Below, piece by piece: positions 1-9,021 of a DNA stretch of 64,000 nt (positions within the stretch are counted from its first letter, which is position 1; the number at the start of each line of letters is the position of its first letter). The notes beneath the pieces are model-generated. The model was not told the DNA's origin and did not search any database. It was given only the letters and a program-made list of their open reading frames with translations. The DNA comes from Prunella strophiata (lineage: Eukaryota > Chordata > Aves > Passeriformes > Prunellidae). Position numbers and translations under genes: made by a program. Location of the stretch: contig JAZBQD010000014.1 of the NCBI GenBank assembly GCA_036583965.1, forward strand, positions 310,001 to 374,000, written 5' to 3'.

Positions 1-129
1 AATCTACTGTTTCCAGGAAATAAATGTATTTAGTCACATCTTGAAAGCAGCATCATCCAAGGGAAGTGCAAAGATCTCTTAGTGACCCATCCAGAGTGGT
101 GTGGGGGGGAAGAGCCAGTTGGTATTTTG

Positions 130-345
130 TCACAGGTTTTCCATGTGCATCATTTTTTTGCCTTATACCTTTTGTTATTAATATTGTTGCTGTTGCAGTT
201 CATTTTCTTATCTCATTTCTGCTTCCAGTAAATTGTTCTTATCTCAACATGTAATTTTTGCTTTTTTGTGCCTGCACTTCTCAATGCCATCCCCAGAGTG
301 GGAAGATGGAGGGGAAGGATGGGGTGAGCAAGCAGTGTCTGGTTT
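130..345 (+). mobile_element. Diverged LTR remnant (3' part)
   Basis: The stretch runs from a T-rich segment through a TTGTTCTTATCTCAAC-type motif near 232-247, then a GCTTTTTT run and a CCATCCCC block. I recognise this order as the R/U5 part of the common avian LTR that also occurs in reverse at 31538-32108. It is strongly diverged and has no clear ends, so it is an old fragment. The family match is from recall; an alignment of this stretch with the reverse complement of 31538-31700 would test it. Confidence 0.45.
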
Positions 346-3300
346 GGGAGAGTCTCGAGGAGGGGGCCTACTAAACTGGGGAGTGCCATTCCCAAAGCAG
401 GACACCTATAAAATACAGTATCACAATAACCAATAATTAAAAATTAACTTTATGTCCTTTGCAGCCTATGCAATGTGCAAAGTTACTGACTAACCTGGTC
501 CTTACTCTCTTACATGTAGTCAAGAGCCAGTGAGAAAGGACTTCTCAGAGGTTCCATTGTGTTTTGATAAATATCCTGTCTCAAGGCGAGGGGCTTCTTA
601 CAGAATGCTGTTTATGACTTTTTTTTTCCCTTAAGGAAATATCCCACAATAAACTGCTGGAAAATGTTACATTTTTGTGACAATTGTGTAATTTTCAGTG
701 TCAGTGGTGGTGTTGCCTCATCAGTCTGCAAACAGGTTTGAAAGCAACAGGGAGTTTTGCGTATGAAGTTTGTTTCCTACTAATGCAAATTTCACTAGTT
801 GAATTGCAAGAAGAATTTCCAGAGTAAGGGTTTTATGAGTCAAACTGTAACACCACTGAGCTACATGACTAGAAGATTTTTTTTTTTCCTTATGGAGTAA
901 CATATCTAGTGTATTAAGGAAAATGGACCCAGGTCTTGGATCTGAAGCAGAGAACAAAAAACATTGATTACAACTTTTCAGCCTTCATCTTAGAGACCAA
1001 AACTGTAAGTGGACAGGCTCATGTCTTCATCACTTGCTACGTATGTAGAGTGGCCATTTCTGCTGGCTTTTGGCTAGTTAGTTTAAGGAGCATGTTCCAG
1101 TACACAAGATATTGAACTGGGTCCTGGCCATTTCATCATCTGAATTTTTTTTTCTGCTAGGAAATTAAGGATGAGATGGTCATCTATGTACCTATACAGG
1201 GATTAAGTGATGATATAATCATGACATTAAATGTGTGAAATGCTGTTTTCTTTCTATTTTTCCTATCCTGAAAGGTTAAAGACAAGATTTTCAGTGTATG
1301 ATTGCCAATTTTCTGGGTACTTCTTTGATAGAAAGTATCTGCAGGCTAGCTCACAGCTGAGTCCTTTGCCCATAAAGTGAAGAGATTTATGGATTACATT
1401 ATGTTGCCTCTTAGCAGATCAAAGTTATTTTTTTTTGTCTGAACACCAAGTAAATTTATTTTAGAAAGCCCAGTCTCTCTCTTCATATCCTCAGTATAAC
1501 TGTGCTGTAACTGCCTGTGAAATAATATAAAAGGAATTTCCCAAGTAAACTTTTAATTTCATTAATTAACCAAAGAAAAGCAAATTCACTGGTTGAAGAA
1601 CAGCCATTTTCTGCAGATTTTCACACAACTGCTCTGGGAACAGATTTAAAGAATGATTCAAATATCCTATGACTCTAATTCAATTTTTTTCTATTGCTTA
1701 CCACTTTTCTGTAATACTGTGTAATACTGTGATATTCATGTTACTTTGAGAGAGGTTCAGTTTATTTATTTCAAAAAGTTGGTAAGATATTTAGAGTAAA
1801 TCAATTTTATGCTGTTGGCACTTGGGTGGAAGGATTTGCTATAATAAGCACCTCCCATGGCAACTCCTGTACCACAGCATGAAGTAGGTGGTTTGATTTC
1901 TGAAATACAAACCTTGTCCTTCAAGAAGCCAGACAGCAATGCATGAAAGGGACCTTTTTCATCCTTGCAGTGGAATGGTGGAAAGCAACAAGGCCATTTC
2001 ATTTAGCATTTGCAGTTCTAGAATAAGGGGAAGCACCAAGAGTGGACTGCAGTCTGGAGTCTGCTGGACAGCTGTGATGCAGAAGGACAGATGTCCTTCC
2101 AGAGGACCTTCATGTTCCTCTATTCAGCCAGAAATTCTCATCTGGCTGAAATTCTTGTAATTCTATTCAGCTGGAAATTCTCTTATGGGTGAAATTCTCA
2201 TTTATTGTCTTCATGCAGAATTTTTCATAAAATTTATATGGTATCTCAACCTGTGCATTCATGGCACACATATAATTTTCACAAGACTGGGACTCCAGGC
2301 TTTGTGTGGATCATAGCCACTATCAGCTGGAGTGTTAAAGCTCTAAATTCTATCAAACCTTTGATACAATTCTGACCATAACAATACAAGCTTCCAAATC
2401 CTATTCAAAAGAAATTCAAAGTGCTGTGAAACCTGCAGGTTCCTCAAGCATAGCCAGGAGAGGCTTGTATGTAGTTATTTGCCAAAATAACTTGTGTTCA
2501 GCTGCATACTGAAAGACTGGGAGTGGCCCTTCTGCCAGAGATGACTTGGAAGCCAACTGATCAATAAATGATACTCATTTGAGAGCATCATTTTTTTTTC
2601 TTTACCTAGTCATTTATTCCTTTCAAATGCTGACAATAAGGAATGTTCTAATAATTACTCAGTGTGTAGCCTCCAGAAAATAAAACAATGGGCTATAAAC
2701 CTAGTTGAATTTGCATTTTTCAGCTGTTTAGATGGTCTTTTAGGAAACAGAAAATTGGGTCAGGCATTGCATTTTTATTTAAAAATTATGTATGAGTAAG
2801 CCTTTATTTCTGCTTGTTCTCTAAAGCCTCCTGGAAAACTGGCATGGTGTACCAGGGGTGTTAAATCATTACATCTGTTAATAAACAGTTTACACCTATT
2901 TCTGTAAGGTTTGCTCAGTTCCTATTTGTTTGCTTGTCTTTAATTTCAGTCCAGTTTGAGATCTGGAATTTAATTTCTGGATCTCTGTTTCCTTCAGCAA
3001 ATAATGTACTGAAGCCATGCTGGAAAATATGCTGCAGTTTGATCAAAGCAATTTTCTCTGCATCTAACCCCAGATGAACTAGAGTTTTGAAAAATACTTC
3101 TGGTAGGTCATTTACCTTTAGTATGTTAGAATTTTGTTCAAAAATATGTTGTGGTACTTCTGCCTGTTTGTTACCCAAAATTGTCTGAGTCCTTTTTTCA
3201 AATTCATGTCAAATCAAGGGCCACTGGAAAGCTGCCATGCTTGATTGTCTTCTTTGATGTGTATTAAGAAGGTCAGTCTGTGTTGCACTACTTTTGCTTT

Positions 3301-3359
3301 CCTAGTGGACTATTGAAACTTTCAAGGAAGAGTGAAAGAAAATGGGATTTCAAAGGAAC
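346..3359. other. Non-coding flank left of the ERV
   Basis: No convincing gene is seen here. The sequence is AT-rich with short T runs. Its only local structure is a short imperfect tandem duplication at 2120-2204, listed separately. Open frames in this stretch are under 90 codons and show no domain. Confidence 0.6.
2120..2204. repeat. Imperfect 43-bp tandem duplication
   Basis: Two copies, 2120-2162 and 2163-2204, both start CTATTCAG and both contain GAAATTCTC followed by GCTGAAATTCT or GGTGAAATTCT. Period is about 43 bp. A local duplication with no evident function. Confidence 0.6.
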
Positions 3360-3364
3360 AAAAT
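3360..3364 (+). repeat. Target-site duplication AAAAT, left copy
   Basis: AAAAT lies directly before the TG of the 5' LTR and recurs directly after the CA of the 3' LTR (9522-9526). A 5-bp duplication fits the integrase step of ERV-L-like elements; gammaretroviruses usually give 4 bp and betaretroviruses 6 bp. Confidence 0.9.
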
Positions 3365-3573
3365 TGTCCTGGGTTGCAATGCGAAATGTATTCTATTGCC
3401 ATCTCCTTGTACTGGGAAGAAGCAGTGTTCTTATCTCTTACCTCCTGCTGCGGGATTCTCATGTTAATGGATCTGTTAATGGCCCATCAAGGCCTTATCA
3501 CATAATTCATAGAAGTCACAATAGTCCATTGTGAGGTGCTCTGCCCAAGGGGGAGGACCAGGCAGTTTCATGG

Positions 3574-3580
3574 GATAAAG
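3574..3580 (+). promoter_or_regulatory. Possible TATA-like element of the 5' LTR
   Basis: GATAAAG lies 210 bp into the LTR and about 230 bp before the ATTAAA signal. It is the only TATA-like string in this half of the LTR. The placement is inferred and has not been mapped. Confidence 0.35.
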
Positions 3581-3807
3581 TTTGGGTTCTGAGTCTGAAG
3601 AGTTCAGTCCTGCTCTGCGGCTCTGCCTGGGACACAGGACTGCCTGCTGCCAGCCTCACTGCTTGGGTGGGACCATTTCATTTGGGACTGCTATCAGCAT
3701 TGCAGCTGGGAGGGAAAGCCATCAGGTCACACTTTGACTCTGTTTTGTTTTTTTTTTTTTCTCTACTCTTTTTTTTTTCCTTTGCATGTATTTTATTTTA
3801 GTTTTCT

Positions 3808-3813
3808 ATTAAA
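3808..3813 (+). promoter_or_regulatory. ATTAAA polyadenylation signal, 5' LTR
   Basis: ATTAAA lies 52 bp before the LTR end, followed by a GT-rich stretch. The copy at 9464-9469 in the 3' LTR would terminate the genomic RNA. Confidence 0.55.
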
Positions 3814-3870
3814 TTGTATTTCTGACTTAGAGTGTCTCACTAGTTTTTACTTTCAAACCAGTACAAGTTT

Positions 3871-3888
3871 TGGCGCCCATCGTGGGGC
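3871..3888 (+). promoter_or_regulatory. Primer binding site, tRNA-Lys type
   Basis: It starts TGGCGCCCAT 5 nt after the LTR end. The 18 nt match the complement of the 3' end of vertebrate tRNA-Lys(1,2) (TGGCGCCCAACGTGGGGC) except for one T in place of A at 3880. Reverse transcription would start here. The ERV-L name comes from a tRNA-Leu primer, so a Lys primer is a departure. The tRNA identity is from recall. Confidence 0.75.
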
Positions 3889-3948
3889 CCTGAAGGTACT
3901 GAAAAAGTCAGAATTACAATTTTGTACTATAAGGGCCAACTAATCAGC

Positions 3949-5733
3949 ATGATGCTCAGCATGCTTACATGGGTTTTATACTTAACTCTCTATATCTTTC
4001 CGCACATGGGAAACAACTATCTGCCGCTTGTAATGCTCCTGAGTAGACCAGGCTATGGTATAAAAATTGCTCTATGGGTTTATTATGCTTATCACATACT
4101 AACCTCTGAGGCAATGAATGTCATTCGGAATCTATACTCAATCTTGTTTACCTGTCCCAGTCTAGGCTGCTACATCTGGGGCCTCTACAACCGCACCCAG
4201 CCCCTGGGGGGAGGGGTAAGAGAGGATTTCTTCCAGCTTTTCACGCCTGACACTGTAGTATTTGAAGGTATTAAGTTCCCTCTAAATGCCAGGGACAGCA
4301 TAGGGCTTTTGTTGGTTCTGCTTTGTTTTCTCTGCACAGTCTACAACATGTTGAGAAACAAAACACTACATGGAATGATGCAGCGTTTTCTGGAGGCAGA
4401 GGAAAAACAAAGAAAACAACATCTGCATAGAATGTCACAGAGGAGAAAAGGACCAAAAGCAAAGCAACAGCGTCTGGGTCTACGCAGACTGTCACAAAGG
4501 AGGAAAGGAACAGAAAGCAAAGCACCAGTATCTGTGTCCAGGCAGAGTGCCACGGAGGAGGAAGAAACCAAAGATACCATCAGCATCTCCACACAGACCA
4601 TCACTGAACCAGAGCAACCTAAACCAGTAGCAGTTGCCCCCGTTCAGAAGAAGAAATCAAAGAGCAAATCAGCCCGCATAGTGACTGACGAGGATGCAGC
4701 AGGACCTTCACACCCAGTAGAAGAGACAGAGCCAGAAATCATCACCCGCTCTCTGTCCCTAGGTGAGATTCGTGACCTGCGGAGGGAATTCACCCGCCAG
4801 GCAAACGAGTCCATCCTGACCTGGCTGCTCCGCCTCTGGGACGCTGCAGCCAATGACACCATTCTGGATGGAACCGAGGCCAGGCAACTGGGATCGCTGT
4901 CCCGGGAGGTGGTCATTGACCAGGGCATCGGGAAAACCCAAGAAACTCTCAGCCTCTGGCGGCGACTGCTGACAAGCGTGAAGGAGAGATATCTGTGCAA
5001 AGAGGATCTCCAAGTGCACCAAAAAAGATGGAGCACCATGGAACAAGGTATCCAATGCCTGAGGGAATTGGCTGTGTTAGAGATTATTTTCTCAGAAGAC
5101 GAGAGTTTTCCCAAGAGCCCAGATCGTGTCCACTGCACATCACAAATGTGGCTGAGATTCGCACGGCTCGGACCAGAGATGTACTCCCGCTACCTGGCAA
5201 CGCTGCAATGGAGGGAAGGTGAGGACAGAGTGGGCATCTTGGCCAATAAACTAAGAATTTATGAGGACACTATTACTGCCCCATTCCGTACCCATGTCTC
5301 AGCCGTGGAAACAAGTCTGGCTGAGCAAGTCCGGAACCTGATTGAGGACCACCAGAGACTAAGAAAGGAACTCAAGGAAGGAATCCACCGCATCTCGCCA
5401 GAACCAACGAGAGTCTCTGCTATTAGGAGCCGGCACCCCCCAGCCAGGGAGAGAGGATACTCCCCACGAGGTAACCTCTGGTTCTTCCTTCAGGAGCATG
5501 GAGAAGATATGAGGAAGTGGGATGGAAAACCCACCTCAGCCTTAGCAAGCCGGGTACGTGAACTGAAAAGAGGGACATCCAGCACAAGAAACTCTTCCAG
5601 AGTCAACACTGCTCCAGTCTCCTGTGCACAGAACTACAGAGAGCCCAGGAATGATGATATCACTGATCCTCTTGAAGGGACCTCAGGAACCTATTCGCAA
5701 GAGGAGAGCAATGTACATGACAACCAGGAATAG
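3949..5733 (+). CDS. gag: ERV-L-like Gag polyprotein with N-terminal membrane segments
   Basis: The frame is open from upstream of 3922. The first ATG is at 3949, 60 nt after the primer binding site, with further ATGs at 3952 and 3961; starting at 3949 gives 594 residues ending at UAG 5731-5733. Residues 1-140 hold about four hydrophobic stretches (near 3-18, 38-52, 62-82 and 119-137), unlike a normal matrix domain, and no myristoylation glycine follows Met1. A basic, Gln-rich linker (about 145-185) carries the repeated motif SQRRKG. A charged, Ser/Thr/Glu-rich segment follows. From about 265 comes a capsid-like domain with ESILTWLLRLWD and EARQLGSLSRE motifs, characteristic of ERV-L/gypsy-type capsids. 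The C-terminal third is helical and charged. There is no CCHC zinc knuckle anywhere. The role is particle assembly; membrane targeting is inferred. No frameshift or premature stop was seen. Confidence 0.85.
   Translation: MMLSMLTWVLYLTLYIFPHMGNNYLPLVMLLSRPGYGIKIALWVYYAYHILTSEAMNVIRNLYSILFTCPSLGCYIWGLYNRTQPLGGGVREDFFQLFTPDTVVFEGIKFPLNARDSIGLLLVLLCFLCTVYNMLRNKTLHGMMQRFLEAEEKQRKQHLHRMSQRRKGPKAKQQRLGLRRLSQRRKGTESKAPVSVSRQSATEEEETKDTISISTQTITEPEQPKPVAVAPVQKKKSKSKSARIVTDEDAAGPSHPVEETEPEIITRSLSLGEIRDLRREFTRQANESILTWLLRLWDAAANDTILDGTEARQLGSLSREVVIDQGIGKTQETLSLWRRLLTSVKERYLCKEDLQVHQKRWSTMEQGIQCLRELAVLEIIFSEDESFPKSPDRVHCTSQMWLRFARLGPEMYSRYLATLQWREGEDRVGILANKLRIYEDTITAPFRTHVSAVETSLAEQVRNLIEDHQRLRKELKEGIHRISPEPTRVSAIRSRHPPARERGYSPRGNLWFFLQEHGEDMRKWDGKPTSALASRVRELKRGTSSTRNSSRVNTAPVSCAQNYREPRNDDITDPLEGTSGTYSQEESNVHDNQE
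4426..4645 (+). repeat. Degenerate 51-58 bp tandem repeats inside gag
   Basis: TGTCAC-AGGAGGAAA-type units start near 4429, 4486 and 4544, with a weaker fourth near 4594. Spacing is 57, then 58, then about 51 bp. The first two copies are in frame and both encode SQRRKG. The 58-bp step puts the third copy in another reading frame, so it encodes an acidic stretch instead. Length variation between related elements would be expected here. Confidence 0.65.
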
Positions 5734-5761
5734 AGGGGCCCTGCCTCTAGCCAGGTAGAGG
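5731..5761 (+). promoter_or_regulatory. Gag-pol UAG readthrough site with competing hairpins
   Basis: The single in-frame UAG (5731-5733) separates gag from pol. TAGAGG (5731-5736), CCTCTA (5744-5749) and TAGAGG (5756-5761) are mutually complementary, so the middle element can pair with either neighbour. One hairpin contains the stop codon. The other starts 10 nt after it, close to the spacing of the murine leukaemia virus readthrough pseudoknot, which begins 8 nt after its UAG. Pairing and function are inferred from sequence. Confidence 0.6.
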
Positions 5762-8700
5762 AAAGGGACAATCGGATCTACTGGACTGTGTGGATCCGAT
5801 GGCCTGGCACATCTGACCCACAAAAATATACGGCTCTAGTTGACACTGGCGCTCAATGTACCCTGATACCATCAAGGTATGTAGGAGAAAAGTCCATTTC
5901 TATTGCTGGAGTAACAGGAGGAACCCAGGAGCTGACTGTGCTGGAAGCTGAAGTGAGTTTAACTGGGAAAGGATGGCAGAAACACCCCATCGTGACTGGC
6001 CCAGAGGCCCCATGCATTCTCGGCATAGACTACCTCCGAAATGGATATTTCAAAGACCCAAAAGGGTATCGTTGGGCTTTTGGTATAGCTGCCATAGAGA
6101 CAGAAGACATCAGGAAACTGAATACCTTGCCTGGTCTCTCAGACGAACCCTCTGCTGTGGGACTGCTGAAAGTTGAGGACCAACAGATACCAATCGCCAC
6201 AGCAACAGTACACCGTCGGCAATACCGTACCAACAGAGACTCTGTGATTCCCATTCACGAGATGATTCGGAAACTGGAGAGCCAAGGAGTGGTCAGCAAG
6301 ACTCACTCACCTTTCAACAGTCCTATATGGCCAGTGCGTAAGTCTGACGGAGAATGGAGACTGACAGTGGATTACCGCGGCCTGAATGAGGTCACACCAC
6401 CACTGAGTGCTGCCGTCCCAGACATGTTGGAGCTTCAATATGAGCTGGAATCCAAGGCAGCGAAGTGGTACGCGACCATCGATATTGCCAACGCCTTCTT
6501 CTCCATTCCTTTGGCAGCAGAGTGCAGGCCCCAGTTTGCCTTCACCTGGAGGGGCGTGCAGTACACCTGGAACCGACTGCCCCAGGGGTGGAAGCACAGT
6601 CCCACCATCTGCCATGGACTGATCCAGACCGCACTGGAAAACGGCGAGGCTCCCGATCATCTGCAGTATATTGATGATATCATTGTATGGGGGAGCACAG
6701 CAGGAGAAGTCTTTAAGAAGGGAGAGAGAGTTATCCAGATTCTCCTGAAAGCTGGTTTTGCCATCAAGCGAAGTAAGGTCAAGGGACCAGCTCAAGAAAT
6801 TCAGTTTCTAGGAGTCAAGTGGCAAGATGGGCGGCGTCAGATTCCCACTGAGGTCATCAATAAGATCACCGCGATGTCTCCTCCTACCAGCAAGAAAGAG
6901 ACACAAGCTTTCCTAGGCGCCATAGGCTTTTGGAGGATGCACATTCCCGAGTACAGCCAGATTGTGAGCCCTCTCTACCTGGTCACCCGCAAGAAGAATG
7001 ATTTTCACTGGGGCCCTGAACAGCAACAAGCCTTCACCCAGATTAAGCAGGAGATCGCTCATGCGGTAGCCCTTGGCCCAGTCAGGACGGGACCAGAGGT
7101 GAAGAATGTGCTCTACTCTGCAGCCGGGAATCATGGTCTGTCCTGGAGCCTTTGGCAAAAGGTGCCTGGGGAGACTCGGGGTCGACCACTGGGATTCTGG
7201 AGCCGAAGCTATAAAGGATCTGAGGCCAACTACACCCCTACAGAGAAAGAAATCCTGGCTGCCTATGAAGGAGTTCAAGCAGCCTCAGAAGTAGTTGGCA
7301 CTGAAACACAGCTGCTTCTGGCACCCCGACTACCAGTACTGGGATGGATGTTCAAGGGAAAGGTCCCCTCCACACATCATGCCACTGACACCACATGGAG
7401 CAAGTGGATTGCCCTCATTACTCAGCGTGCCCGTATTGGAAATCCAAATCGCCCTGGGATTCTGGAAATTATAACGAACTGGCCTGAGAATGAGACTTTT
7501 GGATTGTCCTCTGAAGAAGAAGAGGAGCAAGTGACACGTGCTGAGGAAGCCCCACCATATAATGAGCTGCCGGAGACTGAAAGACAATATGCCCTCTTCA
7601 CTGACGGTTCCTGCCGAATTGTAGGTGCTAACCGGAAATGGAAAGCTGCAGTATGGAGCCCCACACGACGAGTTGCCCAAGCGACCGAGGGACAAGGTGG
7701 ATCCAGTCAGGTTGCAGAGCTTAAAGCCGTCCAGCTGGCTTTGGACATCGCTGAGCGAGAGAAGTGGCCGAGGCTCTATCTCTACACCGACTCATGGATG
7801 GTGGCTAATGCTCTGTGGGGATGGCTGGATCGCTGGAAAAAGGCCAACTGGCAGCGCAGAGGGAAACCCATCTGGGCTGCTGAGATTTGGCAGGACATCG
7901 CCACCCGAAGAAAGAGGCTGACTGTGAAGGTTCGACACGTGGATGCGCACATACCAAAGAGTCGGGCTAATGAAGAACATCACAACAATGAGCAAGTGGA
8001 CCGAGCTGCCAAGGTGAAAGTATCTCAGGTGGATCTAGACTGGAAGCACAAAGGAGAGTCATTCCTAGCTCGTTGGGCCCATGATGCCTCTGGTCATCAG
8101 GGGAGAGATGCAACATACCGATGGGCCCGTGACCGAGGGGTGGACCTTACTATGGACAGCATCACACAAGTCATCCACAATTGCGAGACCTGTGCTGCAA
8201 TCAAACAGGCCAAACGGGTGAAGCCTCTGTGGTACGGTGGGCGATGGTTAAAGTACAGGTATGGGGAAGCTTGGCAAATTGACTACATCACCCTTCCCCA
8301 AACCCGCCAAGGCAAGCGCTACGTTCTGACCATGGTGGAAGCAACTACAGGATGGCTGGAAACGTACCCCGTGCCTCATGCTACTGCCCGGAACACCATC
8401 TTGGGCCTAGAAAAGCAAGTCCTGTGGAGACACGGCACTCCTGAGAGAATTGAATCAGACAACGGAACTCATTTCAAGAATGGACTCATAAACACCTGGG
8501 CCCGAGAACACGGCATTGAATGGATATATCACATCCCTTATCATGCACCAGCTGCCGGGAAGGTTGAACGGTGCAACGGACTCCTTAAGACCACCCTGAA
8601 GGCACTTGGTGGAGGGACCTTCAAGAACTGGGAAATAAATTTAGCAAAAGCCACCTGGATGGTCAACACCCGAGGATCCATCAATAGAGCTGGTCCTGCC

Positions 8701-8922
8701 CAGTCTGAACTCTTGCACACAGTGGATGGAGATAAAGTCCCTGTAGTACACATGAAAGGTATTTTAGGAAAGACTGTTTGGATTAATCCCACCGCAGGCA
8801 AAGGCAAACCCATCCGTGGGATTGTTTTTGCTCAAGGACCTGGTTACACTTGGTGGGTAATGCAGAAAGACGGAGAAACCCGTTGTGTACCACAAGGGGA
8901 CCTAACCTTGGGGGACCACTGA
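5734..8922 (+). CDS. pol: Pro-Pol polyprotein: protease, RT, RNase H, integrase
   Basis: This is in the gag frame with no stop between the UAG and TGA 8920-8922, giving about 1062 residues. The first ATG is only at 6262, after protease, so expression as a Gag-Pol readthrough product is likely. Protease: DTGA at 5842-5853 and ILGID near 6018. RT: first catalytic Asp at 6481, LPQG near 6580, YIDD at 6667-6678. RNase H: Asp 7603, Glu 7717, Asp 7789, Asp 7942. Integrase: zinc-binding His 8080 and 8095, Cys 8182 and 8191; catalytic Asp 8281, Asp 8458 and Glu 8566, an exact D,D(35)E spacing; then an SH3-like tail with GPGYTWW. Mammalian ERV-L elements carry a dUTPase after integrase; none is visible here. 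All catalytic residues are present, so enzyme activity is plausible but untested. Confidence 0.93.
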   Translation, partial: RGPASSQVEERDNRIYWTVWIRWPGTSDPQKYTALVDTGAQCTLIPSRYVGEKSISIAGVTGGTQELTVLEAEVSLTGKGWQKHPIVTGPEAPCILGIDYLRNGYFKDPKGYRWAFGIAAIETEDIRKLNTLPGLSDEPSAVGLLKVEDQQIPIATATVHRRQYRTNRDSVIPIHEMIRKLESQGVVSKTHSPFNSPIWPVRKSDGEWRLTVDYRGLNEVTPPLSAAVPDMLELQYELESKAAKWYATIDIANAFFSIPLAAECRPQFAFTWRGVQYTWNRLPQGWKHSPTICHGLIQTALENGEAPDHLQYIDDIIVWGSTAGEVFKKGERVIQILLKAGFAIKRSKVKGPAQEIQFLGVKWQDGRRQIPTEVINKITAMSPPTSKKETQAFLGAIGFWRMHIPEYSQIVSPLYLVTRKKNDFHWGPEQQQAFTQIKQEIAHAVALGPVRTGPEVKNVLYSAAGNHGLSWSLWQKVPGETRGRPLGFWSRSYKGSEANYTPTEKEILAAYEGVQAASEVVGTETQLLLAPRLPVLGWMFKGKVPSTHHATDTTWSKWIALITQRARIGNPNRPGILEIITNWPENETFGLSSEEEEEQVTRAEEAPPYNELPETERQYALFTDGSCRIVGANRKWKAAVWSPTRRVAQATEGQGGSSQVAELKAVQLALDIAEREKWPRLYLYTDSWMVANALWGWLDRWKKANWQRRGKPIWAAEIWQDIATRRKRLTVKVRHVDAHIPKSRANEEHHNNEQVDRAAKVKVSQVDLDWKHKGESFLARWAHDASGHQGRDATYRWARDRGVDLTMDSITQVIHNCETCAAIKQAKRVKPLWYGGRWLKYRYGEAWQIDYITLPQTRQGKRYVLTMVEATTGWLETYPVPHATARNTILGLEKQVLWRHGTPERIESDNGTHFKNGLINTWAREHGIEWIYHIPYHAPAAGKVERCNGLLKTTLKALGGGTFKNWEINLAKATWMVNTRGSINRAGPAQSELLHTVDGDKVPVVHMKGILGKTVWINPTAGKGKPIRGIVFAQGPGYTWWVMQKDGETRCVPQGDLTLGDH

Positions 8923-9021
8923 GTGTAAGGTTTTCATTCTGTACATACATGTATATATATGTCTCTAAGAGGGTATTGGTTGGGAGGTTATGTAGATGGT
9001 AATAGAATAAGGGGTGGATTA
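8923..9021 (+). other. Short pol-LTR spacer, no env
   Basis: Only 99 bp separate the pol stop from the 3' LTR. They contain a TATATATATG string, no open frame of note and a weak polypurine stretch. No envelope gene can be present. Confidence 0.85.
9009..9018 (+). promoter_or_regulatory. Weak polypurine tract
   Basis: AAGGGGTGGA, interrupted by one T, lies 3 nt before the 3' LTR at the position where plus-strand synthesis should be primed. It is shorter than usual; the T may be tolerated or a mutation. Confidence 0.45.

Larger units (their letters stand above)
3365..3865 (+). repeat. 5' LTR of ERV-L-like element (501 bp)
   Basis: It starts TGTCCTGGG and ends CCAGTACA, so the termini are TGT...ACA. 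The 500-bp copy at 9022-9521 is identical except for one T fewer in a T13 run and one C/T change at the end of a T10 run. Possible promoter parts are a GATAAAG element at 3574-3580 and an ATTAAA poly(A) signal at 3808-3813, which would place the start of R near 3600. An 8-bp inverted repeat, CAGTCCTG (3605-3612) with CAGGACTG (3635-3642), lies in the inferred R leader. A 7-bp one (3516-3522 with 3528-3534) lies in U3. Two T-rich tracts (3748-3780) sit before the poly(A) signal. Confidence 0.95.

Noticed and set aside
3280..3534. 84-codon frame crossing the 5' LTR edge
   Set aside because: It runs across the flank-LTR junction and the same LTR sequence recurs at the 3' end in another context; no domain or start context.
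4271..5138. Minus-strand frames of 84-164 codons under gag
   Set aside because: They are shadows of the gag frame, largely produced by the basic repeats; no independent signals.
5740..5761. H-type pseudoknot after the UAG (5740-5743 with 5752-5755 crossing the 5744-5761 stem)
   Set aside because: Both connecting loops would be zero nucleotides, which is sterically unlikely; simple competing hairpins fit better.
5731..5788. Ribosomal frameshift between gag and pol
   Set aside because: Gag and pol are in the same frame, separated by one UAG, so no frameshift is needed.
6307..7695. Minus-strand frames of 121-162 codons under pol
   Set aside because: Shadows of the well-supported pol frame.
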